DNA of 64,000 bases from OLB6 sp964467455 (GTDB taxonomy: Bacteria; Bacteroidota; Ignavibacteria; Kapaibacteriales; Kapaibacteriaceae). Positions 57,760-64,000 of this stretch are shown piece by piece (within the stretch, counting starts at the first letter, position 1; every line of letters begins with the position of its first letter). The stretch is taken from the NCBI GenBank assembly GCA_964467455.1, contig CAYXQJ010000017.1, positions 7,259 to 71,258 of the forward strand, written 5' to 3'. The notes under the pieces were generated by a model. That model was not told where the DNA came from. It saw nothing but the letters and a program-made list of their open reading frames with translations, and searched no databases. The position numbers and the translations under genes were made by a program.

Positions 57760-60546
57760 CTAGTAGGAGTCGATTTCTGTGTGAACGATGGGGGATTTGG
57801 TCTCCCCAATCAACGCATCGATCGACGCCTGCGGGATCGTGATGCCCCTGGCTGCGTGCGAGAGTGCCGTCACGGTTCGCTTCGCCCCTTTGATACGCAG
57901 GAGGATTTGGGAGATGTCCTGCTCGGCGTATGGGGTGCGCGACAGGAGCTCGCGGCGAATGCTGCCGTGAGAGAAGAACATTGCCGGGGGATCGAGGTGA
58001 TCCATGATCCGAATGCCGTTCGAACGAAGTATCTGATCCCTGGCGCCAACATCGCCCGTGTTGGTTGGCATGGCCGCCCCGCTAATGACGTCGCTGATTG
58101 TCACCTTCTTCCCACCCGGCATGATGATTGTGGTTTCGTAGATCGTACGCATTAGCCGCTCCTCGTCGCTCTCCTCTTGAGCGGACAGATCGCGCTCCCC
58201 CAGCCACAGCCGCAGGTTGCCGGTCGTCTCCTCGAGCGTCATGCCATACGCACAGCCGATCAGCGAGGCGGGTGCCGAGAAGGATTCCACGATCCGGCGA
58301 TCTGTGGCCAAAGGTACCTGGCGGATCTTGTCGGCCATTTCGATCGCTTTGGGGGCGTTCCGGATGGCCACGGCGAGTAGCTTCTGCCCCAAAGCTGTCA
58401 GTTCAGCCTTGGGTGGCAGGGTAAGCTTCGAAGGGCTGCCTGGGGGCAGGTTCTCGAGATCGAGCATGATGAACCGGTTCCGGTCGGCAGCGGCATGCAG
58501 GCCGAGTTCGATGGCCCCCACCCAGGCGATATGCTGCAGGCCGAAGCTGATGCCCCGCTGGTTCGACGTCCCGCGGAGCGACTTGCCGCCGCGGCCGGCC
58601 GTGCGGAGCATGTTGAGAATGCCTACCCGGTGCTTGTCGTCTTCGAACTCGTCCGTCAGGATCACCTTGGCCGTGTTCCGGATGGCGTGGCGAATGCCGG
58701 CTTCGGTGGACTTCGAGTTGAAGCAGGCCAGTTTGCCGAACATCACCTGCAGGCAGTCCTCGAGCAGCATGCTCTTGCCCGATCCGGACGTTCCGGTGAC
58801 GCCGACTTGCGGCCGCCAGCCCCACAGTGTTTGAACCCAGGTGGCCATTACGAGGCCGGCGATGAGGCTCGGGTTGCTCGGATGGCGCCAGTTGTCCCAG
58901 CGGCCGAACAACTGGGTGGCTTCTTCCGCGACGGTCTCGCACCACCCCGGGGACGCCGCGAGCTGCAGTAGGCTCGCCAGGTGGGCATGGTCGTACCATG
59001 GCTCGGCAGCAAAATCGACACGGCGCCCGTGCACAGCCGGCGCTGAAAACCGCTCGAGCGTCTTGCCGTCCCACACGTCGCACGACTTATGGCCGACGAG
59101 CACGGTGTCCTCTTTGACGTGCCACACCCCAGCCCCGATGGCCGGCTCTCGATCGAGGAACTCCCGGCCGCAGAGATCGGCCAGGGCCGTGCGAACGTCG
59201 TCGATGTGGAACTTCCCGTTGCCAGCCTCCTCGCCGCGCTTAAGGATGAATCGATCGACGAGCTCGTTCCCCATGTCGCGCACGGCGTGCACGTACGTGT
59301 AGTGCTGCGGATCCTTGATGCGCGACTTCTTGCACAGGGCCTCGGAATAGATCTCGAGATCGCCGGTGTCTTCGAACTGCCCGGTGGCGATCACCTTGAG
59401 GCACTGCAGGATGGCCTCGTGCTTGCTGAGCTTCTGGCTTTCGTCGTCGATGGCGATGGCCTCGGTGGCGTCCGCCAGCGCGAGCAAGTCCTTAAAAGTG
59501 CGCCGTTCCCCCTCTATTTCCTCCCCGAAATAATCCCGGATATCCTTGCCGTGCTTCGGCTCGATGGGGTACGGCAGTTGGATGTTCTTCACCGCCGCAG
59601 CCACGTTGATCACGGCCTGCACCCACACCTTCGCGGCTGCCTGGCCCGGCTCGTCGGCGTCCATGCAGATGTAGACTTGCTTGCCGGCGAAGTGCTGGAT
59701 CCATTCCGGCCGCGGGTGGTAGCTACAACTGCCTGTGGTGATGACGACATGATCGGTGTCGAGCCATTCGGGGATCATCGTCTGCATGGTGAGCATGTCT
59801 GGCAGACCCTCGCAGATCCAGACGACTCGAGCATTCTGCAGGTGCTTCAAGGCGTGGACGTTCATCATCCCGGGGGGCAGGCCGGGTGTGACCAGGGTGA
59901 TCGTCTTGAGCGGTTCGCTGTCCTTCCCCTTGCCCTGGTATTTCAGCACGCTCTCGCCCGTGCTGTTTACTCCTTGGTAGCTATGCACGTCGCCGTCCAG
60001 TAGCTTTTCGCCGAACGACGGGAAGACGATGAGGGCCTGTTGTCGATCGTGCGGGGCATTGGCCGGGTAGTGGGCCCCAGTACCACCGCACTTGAGGATC
60101 GCGGCGGCTTTGATCGGCGGCTTCTTGGCCGCGTAGCCGACGAGCATGCCAGGCGAGGCCGGGAATAGCGTAACCTTGTCGGTGGCCACACTGTCGGCCG
60201 ACTTCGGCAGTTCGAACTTGAGATCGGCTGCGAATTTCCGGCGCGCGTCACGCCAGGTCGGGCCGTAGCCGCCGACGTTCTTTGCCGCGAACTCGAAGAT
60301 CGACTGGCTAACGGCATCGCCGCCGAAGTCTTTGTAGCGGCCGCGCAGCCCGTCACCGCCGACGTTGATCGCCGCCGAGGGGTTGCTGTCCTCGCGGCCG
60401 TAGGCGTGGCACTTTAGCCAGCCGGAAATGTTCGGCGTGCCGTTGCGATCGAATCGCACGCCGGCCGAGGCGTAGAAGTCTTCGATATTGGTAAGGGCAA
60501 GAAGCTCCCGATGGGCCTCATGCCATTGTGTCTTTACGTCAGCCAT
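57760..60546 (-). CDS. TOPRIM primase fused to a P4-type helicase
   Basis: A 928-residue replication protein. Residues 1-100 include WLKCHAYGREDSNPSAAIN, a primase zinc-binding/CHC-like remnant. The TOPRIM domain has ICEGLPDML (Glu about 246) and YICMDADEPGQAAA (about 292-304). The C-terminal ATPase has Walker A GTSGSGKSML (about 587), Walker B VILTDEFEDD (about 630) and the GTSNQRGI arginine region. It would prime and unwind phage DNA, possibly starting at the repeats just past its 3' end. Confidence 0.85.
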   Translation of the reverse strand: MADVKTQWHEAHRELLALTNIEDFYASAGVRFDRNGTPNISGWLKCHAYGREDSNPSAAINVGGDGLRGRYKDFGGDAVSQSIFEFAAKNVGGYGPTWRDARRKFAADLKFELPKSADSVATDKVTLFPASPGMLVGYAAKKPPIKAAAILKCGGTGAHYPANAPHDRQQALIVFPSFGEKLLDGDVHSYQGVNSTGESVLKYQGKGKDSEPLKTITLVTPGLPPGMMNVHALKHLQNARVVWICEGLPDMLTMQTMIPEWLDTDHVVITTGSCSYHPRPEWIQHFAGKQVYICMDADEPGQAAAKVWVQAVINVAAAVKNIQLPYPIEPKHGKDIRDYFGEEIEGERRTFKDLLALADATEAIAIDDESQKLSKHEAILQCLKVIATGQFEDTGDLEIYSEALCKKSRIKDPQHYTYVHAVRDMGNELVDRFILKRGEEAGNGKFHIDDVRTALADLCGREFLDREPAIGAGVWHVKEDTVLVGHKSCDVWDGKTLERFSAPAVHGRRVDFAAEPWYDHAHLASLLQLAASPGWCETVAEEATQLFGRWDNWRHPSNPSLIAGLVMATWVQTLWGWRPQVGVTGTSGSGKSMLLEDCLQVMFGKLACFNSKSTEAGIRHAIRNTAKVILTDEFEDDKHRVGILNMLRTAGRGGKSLRGTSNQRGISFGLQHIAWVGAIELGLHAAADRNRFIMLDLENLPPGSPSKLTLPPKAELTALGQKLLAVAIRNAPKAIEMADKIRQVPLATDRRIVESFSAPASLIGCAYGMTLEETTGNLRLWLGERDLSAQEESDEERLMRTIYETTIIMPGGKKVTISDVISGAAMPTNTGDVGARDQILRSNGIRIMDHLDPPAMFFSHGSIRRELLSRTPYAEQDISQILLRIKGAKRTVTALSHAARGITIPQASIDALIGETKSPIVHTEIDSY

Positions 60547-60594
60547 GACGACTTTCTGGTTTCAGGTGGTGGTGCCCAGGGTGGTGTTCATCGA

Positions 60595-61023
60595 TCAGCA
60601 ATCAAACCAAAACACGAACCTGATCGCATCAATATCCTTGTCCTCAGTCGCGTAATGCGGCGGGTTGCCGAAGACGTAGCCGACAACATCCTCGAGTCCG
60701 AGCGGCATGCGGGTGCCACTGTCGTTCTCGTACAGGTGCATCCCAACCCACTCGTCGAGAAGTTTCAATTCATCGCCTTCGATGTATCCGACTGAATGCC
60801 CGAAGGTGCGGTTGAAGTTGTATCGAGTCAGCGTTGTCACGTCGTCAGGCAGGCCACGGCCCATCTGAATTGGCCCTTCTGGGCGATCTCGCTCCTCGCC
60901 GCGCACGCCGGCCAGGGCGTAGAACAGGCCGTAGTGCTGCATGACGGAAGGGTGCGAGTAGTGGTGCCACTGATCGTCGCCGGCAAGTTTGATTTCGATA
61001 TGCAGATCGATGTCGGTACTCAT
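60595..61023 (-). CDS. Conserved phage hypothetical protein
   Basis: A 142-residue protein (IDLHIEIKLAGDDQWHHYSH, YALAGVRGEERDRPEGPIQM, RGLPDDVTTLTRYNFNRTFG). The same arrangement is found in phage and bacterial hypothetical proteins. Start at 61023 (ATGA overlap with the upstream gene) is preferred over an earlier Met. Confidence 0.65.
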   Translation of the reverse strand: MSTDIDLHIEIKLAGDDQWHHYSHPSVMQHYGLFYALAGVRGEERDRPEGPIQMGRGLPDDVTTLTRYNFNRTFGHSVGYIEGDELKLLDEWVGMHLYENDSGTRMPLGLEDVVGYVFGNPPHYATEDKDIDAIRFVFWFDC

Positions 61024-61343
61024 TTTGATTTCGTCCTTTCCAACCACCGCGCCCACCACGGGCGCGTGAGCTTGGCGATGTAGTGTTTCAGACGTTCGTT
61101 CTCGGTGCGCAATTGGTTCAGTTCCAGGTACGCCTTTTCGTACAGTCGCCCCATATCATCGATGCGCCGCTTGAGGACTTCACCATCGCGCTTCACTTCT
61201 TCGGCATCGACTTCGTACTGCTGCTTCTCGATTCTTTTCGAGCCAGGGCACGTTGCTTCTGGATGCAACGCGATAGTGATGACATGCAGGTTGCACTGAA
61301 TGCAACGGTGCGTCTCTGGCGAGATGTCGTGTGTCCGTGTCAT
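61020..61343 (-). CDS. Small protein with Cys motif and coiled coil
   Basis: A 107-residue protein: CIQCNLHVITIALHPEATC at the front (possible zinc knuckle) and a coiled coil (RIDDMGRLYEKAYLELNQLR, RLKHYIAKLTRPWW). Start at 61343 overlaps the upstream stop. Confidence 0.6.
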   Translation of the reverse strand: MTRTHDISPETHRCIQCNLHVITIALHPEATCPGSKRIEKQQYEVDAEEVKRDGEVLKRRIDDMGRLYEKAYLELNQLRTENERLKHYIAKLTRPWWARWLERTKSK

Positions 61344-61648
61344 TTCCCCGGCCACTCCTTCTGCGAGAGCAGTTCGTACAGGTCGATTACTTGGCCGATG
61401 GTGGTGACGTGGCCGAGGGGGAGTTTGCAAACCGCCACTCGATATGTCACCTCGTCCGCCACCAATTCGATGTGCATCGTCGCGGTCCGCCGTGCATTTC
61501 GCATCTCGCCAAGCTCTAGGACAATGTATTCGCTCTTCACGTCCAGAATGGGAAGCTCTAGTTCTCTATCGTCAGGTTCACGCGTCCCCTCCGGCCCGCA
61601 CTTCAGCAGCAGTTCATTCGTCGGCGGTAGTTCGCGGTCAATTGCCAC
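61340..61648 (-). CDS. Hypothetical protein, GTG start
   Basis: A 102-residue protein (LPPTNELLLKCGPEG, EYIVLELGEMRNARRTATMH). GAGGAG lies 8 nt before the GTG at 61648, overlapping the upstream stop; an ATG at 61681 has no such site. Early small gene of unknown role. Confidence 0.6.
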   Translation of the reverse strand: MAIDRELPPTNELLLKCGPEGTREPDDRELELPILDVKSEYIVLELGEMRNARRTATMHIELVADEVTYRVAVCKLPLGHVTTIGQVIDLYELLSQKEWPGK

Positions 61649-62087
61649 TGGCTTGCTCCTCTTTCTCGATCGATGGGCCACTTCGCAATGCCGGCTTCAC
61701 CTGGGCATCGTCGTACATCTCTTCGAGAATCGCGTCAGCACCGAACTTGTCGATCTTCCCTTTCTCGCCAAGTTCCCGGCTATCCACACCAATCAAGTGC
61801 GGCATCAACTTGTCAATGAACTCGTGCTTTCTCATTCCTGTGTCAAAGCCGACGCCAAGGTTTCCGTTGCCCCACTTCTCGAAAGCCAATTCGCCGTCGA
61901 GTGCTTCTGGGTAATCCTTGCTGTAGTAGCCATGCTCAAAACTTCCGGGTTCTATCAACTCGATAGTGAAGCCGCTGCTTCCGTCACAGTTGGTGCAAGG
62001 CCCCATCAGCGTCAGTAGGTAAAACGCTCTCTTGGGCGCAGGGAATCGATACCGCGTCCACGTGCCAGGGCATCCGCATTCACACAT
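61638..62087 (-). CDS. Hypothetical protein with Cys-rich N-terminus
   Basis: A 149-residue protein with CECGCPG at the start and CTNCDG near residue 31, a likely zinc ribbon, followed by an acidic domain (FEHGYYSKDYPEALDGELAF, DAILEEMYDDAQVK). Overlaps both neighbours. Confidence 0.6.
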   Translation of the reverse strand: MCECGCPGTWTRYRFPAPKRAFYLLTLMGPCTNCDGSSGFTIELIEPGSFEHGYYSKDYPEALDGELAFEKWGNGNLGVGFDTGMRKHEFIDKLMPHLIGVDSRELGEKGKIDKFGADAILEEMYDDAQVKPALRSGPSIEKEEQASGN

Positions 62088-62274
62088 GACTAGACTCTCC
62101 TTGCTCCTGTTCTTCGATGGCGGCGATGACGAGTTGCGCGAGCGTATGATTTGCCTGCTGTAGCTCGATCGACCGACGCAGCCAGTCCTCTGTCCGCGAA
62201 TTGACGAAATCGCCGTAGAGCCACGCGACGGAACTTGCCGCTTCCCGCATCTCGGGGGTTACTTCGATTTGCAT
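62080..62274 (-). CDS. Small helical protein
   Basis: A 64-residue protein (EMREAASSVAWLYGDFVNSR, NHTLAQLVIAAIEEQEQGE). AAAGGA upstream of the ATG. Unknown function. Confidence 0.6.
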   Translation of the reverse strand: MQIEVTPEMREAASSVAWLYGDFVNSRTEDWLRRSIELQQANHTLAQLVIAAIEEQEQGESSHV

Positions 62275-62540
62275 GGGTCGGGGTCCTTTCTAATGCGATA
62301 CACGGCGTGGCTGTATCGCGTCTCAAACTCAATGCCAATCGCTTTCGGATCGTCGACCTTCTCCAGGGAATCAGCCAGTGCCATTACTTCGTCATGGTCA
62401 GCGGCGACTGTGCGGAGTTCATAAGACGAATCTCCCCTAAGCGGTTGCTTGATCCAGTACGCCGAGAAAAAAACCGGGTTGCCCTGCTCCCAAAGAAGGT
62501 AGCGGTAATGCCCGAAGTCAGGTCTTGTTTCACCGTCCAC
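62259..62540 (-). CDS. Hypothetical protein, probable GTG start
   Basis: A 93-residue protein (YRYLLWEQGNPVFFSAYWIK, ELRTVAADHDEVMALADSLE). AAAGGAG touches an ATG at 62549 with no spacing but lies 9 nt before the in-frame GTG at 62540, which I prefer. Confidence 0.55.
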   Translation of the reverse strand: MDGETRPDFGHYRYLLWEQGNPVFFSAYWIKQPLRGDSSYELRTVAADHDEVMALADSLEKVDDPKAIGIEFETRYSHAVYRIRKDPDPCKSK

Positions 62541-62583
62541 GTCTCCCATCTCCTTTCTCCACCCGGCACGGGCGGTTAAGTGG

Positions 62584-62847
62584 TTAAACAAACGCGCCGC
62601 CTTGAACGCCGTGTTGCTGCAACGCCTTCGATGACATCCATTGGGCCAGAGGCTTGTGCCCCTTCATCTTGTCGTCAGCCGACGCATAACAAGCAAGTGC
62701 GTAGACTCCGCATGGGTGCGGGTTCGAGTTGATGAACTGCTGCAATGCAGCCTGCGGAGAACTGGCTGTGACGTATCCGCCGATGCTATCGCCAAAAAAC
62801 GGCGCCGCGTTTGAACTGCCGTCGATGTAATACTCAATCATCGTCAC
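62584..62847 (-). CDS. Small hypothetical protein
   Basis: An 87-residue protein (IEYYIDGSSNAAPFFGDSIG, GVYALACYASADDKMKGHKP). ATGA-type overlap with the HNH gene. No family known. Confidence 0.55.
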   Translation of the reverse strand: MTMIEYYIDGSSNAAPFFGDSIGGYVTASSPQAALQQFINSNPHPCGVYALACYASADDKMKGHKPLAQWMSSKALQQHGVQGGAFV

Positions 62848-63185
62848 GCTCCTTCCGCCCCCGGTGTGGGGTCGGGGTTTACGTTCTCTTCAATCGTGTC
62901 GCCCTTCTCGCAGTTGCAATCCGGGCACGCAGGTTTCAGATTCTCTTTTGCGTTTGTGCCGCCCTTTGACTTTGGAATGACATGATCCATCGTCGCCATC
63001 TTCTGGTTGTCGGTTGGCTCGCCTTCTGTAAGCTCGCATCCACAGTACGCACATCGCCAGTCGAAAGCGTCGAGGACAGCCAGTCGCACCCAGCGATTCA
63101 CTCGCGGGTATCGCTTGCGTGCGCGTCGACGCACCCTGCGAATCAGCGCCTCGGGCGTCAGTGGATGATATTCGTCAATTGCCAT
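62844..63185 (-). CDS. HNH endonuclease
   Basis: A 113-residue nuclease with the full classic motif: CAYCGCELT, then MDHVIPKSKGGTNAKENLKP and CPDCNCEKGD (DH, N and the second CxxC pair all present). Basic N-terminus (RRVRRRARKRYPRVNRWVR). It may be a homing nuclease or a packaging/host-DNA nuclease. Its position in the small-gene block gives no further clue. Confidence 0.8.
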   Translation of the reverse strand: MAIDEYHPLTPEALIRRVRRRARKRYPRVNRWVRLAVLDAFDWRCAYCGCELTEGEPTDNQKMATMDHVIPKSKGGTNAKENLKPACPDCNCEKGDTIEENVNPDPTPGAEGA

Positions 63186-63567
63186 GAGCGCTCTCTTGCC
63201 CCTCCCCGCGCGACGTGGCAGCGAGCGCGGATTCGCATGCCTCTACGATGATTGGCCACTCGGCGATGATTTTCTCGTTTCTGTACGCCACGTACCGCCT
63301 CACTACTCCGTCAGAATGGATAACCGCCTCACACGCCGTCCGTAGCTTCTCGATCTGCGCGGACTGGGCAGCTATCTGTGCCCGCAACAAGTCCAGGTTC
63401 TCACGAATGAACATCTGGCTGTCGTGGTATTCGCCGTTCAAATGAAACAGTACGGATGGAAGCAACGATGGATCGCGGAAGTCAATCACGCACTCCGCTC
63501 CGTTGTTCGGCAATTTACGGAAGATGGCATTGCTGCCACGACAATAGGGCTTGTCAGTTGGTGTCAT
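63175..63567 (-). CDS. Hypothetical protein with coiled coil
   Basis: A 130-residue protein (RENLDLLRAQIAAQSAQIEK coiled coil, VIHSDGVVRRYVAYRNEKII). Overlaps the HNH start by 11 nt. Unknown. Confidence 0.55.
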   Translation of the reverse strand: MTPTDKPYCRGSNAIFRKLPNNGAECVIDFRDPSLLPSVLFHLNGEYHDSQMFIRENLDLLRAQIAAQSAQIEKLRTACEAVIHSDGVVRRYVAYRNEKIIAEWPIIVEACESALAATSRGEGQESAHGN

Positions 63568-63934
63568 CGGTTTGCTCCTCTCGCAGAATACTTCCCTGTA
63601 ACCCCTTGCGTATCAGGCAGTCCAATGCCTGCTCTTGTAACTTGGCATGTGTTCCTGTCTTGGACATCGCAAAGCAGAGTCGGCGCACGAGCATAGCCAA
63701 GTCGTTTCGCTCCTGATCCTTCGCGGCGAGCTGGGCGGTCAGGTGGTCGATGTCGTCATGCAGCTTCGTTTCAATAGCCAGCAACGCGGCTACCTCTTTT
63801 GTTAAATCATTCACCTCCGCCATGACCGCCCAAAGCCCGGCTTCTGGCACCATCTTGTGGGCTACCTTGTCGGGTGAATCGTAGAGGCAATGCGCCCGCT
63901 TCCACGACTCGAATATGTCCTCAATCCTCGTCAT
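63554..63934 (-). CDS. Hypothetical coiled-coil protein
   Basis: A 126-residue protein (LTKEVAALLAIETKLHDDID, HLTAQLAAKDQERNDLAMLV) with two coiled-coil stretches. Overlaps its downstream neighbour by 14 nt; its ATG overlaps the upstream stop. Confidence 0.55.
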   Translation of the reverse strand: MTRIEDIFESWKRAHCLYDSPDKVAHKMVPEAGLWAVMAEVNDLTKEVAALLAIETKLHDDIDHLTAQLAAKDQERNDLAMLVRRLCFAMSKTGTHAKLQEQALDCLIRKGLQGSILREEQTDDTN

Positions 63935-64000
63935 CAGCGTGCTCCGGGTTGGGATGTGTTCTCATCCTCTTTGGCAATGGGGACTGGTCTCTCCGCTTTT
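63934..64000 (-). CDS. 3' end of an upstream gene (cut by right edge)
   Basis: A frame ending KEDENTSQPGAR then TGA at 63936-63934 overlaps the next ATG as TGATG, the same junction used elsewhere in this cluster. Only 21 codons are visible, so identity is unknown. Confidence 0.35.
   Translation of the reverse strand, partial: KAERPVPIAKEDENTSQPGAR

Overview
The window looks like most of the genome of a temperate, short-tailed (podovirus-like) dsDNA phage, probably of a Planctomycetota host. The phage call rests on a terminase, portal, scaffold, capsid, two tail adaptors, nozzle and internal-virion proteins without a long tape measure, plus an integrase and a primase-helicase. The host call is an inference from GC-rich codon use, CsrA-like proteins and a Cys-rich lipoprotein with an RPLRR-type tail; it is not proven. 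Phage genes lie on both sides of the integrase, and the 3' half of a tRNA-Ser gene sits beside it, so this region reads as attP of an unintegrated or circularly permuted genome, not a prophage edge.

Layout. (1) 1-8.6 kb, minus strand: recombination/early module with a RecD2-like helicase (cut by the left edge), an SSB-like protein, a RecT-like annealing protein that carries a textbook -1 frameshift signal, a DEDDy exonuclease, a CsrA-like protein whose tail overlaps the exonuclease gene out of frame, a tRNA-Thr and an HNH protein. (2) 8.6-10.9 kb: lysogeny region with a small HTH protein behind a near-leaderless promoter, a promoter/operator, the attP-like tRNA-Ser fragment and a tyrosine integrase preceded by an overlapping 25-codon ORF. 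(3) 10.9-41.8 kb, minus strand: virion genes. In transcription order these are scaffold, capsid, a capsid-associated protein, a glycosyltransferase-methyltransferase fusion, small and large terminase, portal, fibre, adaptors, nozzle and low-complexity internal virion proteins. (4) 41.8-44 kb: divergent control region with a GC-skew switch, GTTACC repeats and paired TTTTGA-N4-TCAAAA sites. (5) 43.9-52.3 kb, plus strand: about 20 small early genes. Twelve start codons follow the same GGGAGAT Shine-Dalgarno block, most with an upstream (G)AGCACTAC motif, and many genes are separated by GC-rich hairpins. A terminator-ended structured element at 50.18-50.29 kb carries segments complementary to both leader motifs. 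The block also encodes a clamp-loader-like AAA+ ATPase, a protein starting with a canonical beta-clamp binding motif, and a serine recombinase. (6) 52.1-64 kb, minus strand: membrane/lysis-type small proteins, a Cys-rich lipoprotein, a papain-like peptidase, a second CsrA-like protein just upstream of an SD-sequestering leader, a TOPRIM-primase/helicase next to an iteron-like AT-rich region, and small conserved phage genes including an HNH nuclease.

How it may work together (inference): replication is driven by the primase-helicase with RecT/SSB/exonuclease/RecD2. The integrase targets tRNA-Ser(CGA). The most unusual theme is post-transcriptional control: two CsrA-like proteins, a repeated leader on a dozen early genes, a candidate anti-leader RNA, an SD-sequestering 5' leader and a -1 frameshift site lie in one genome.
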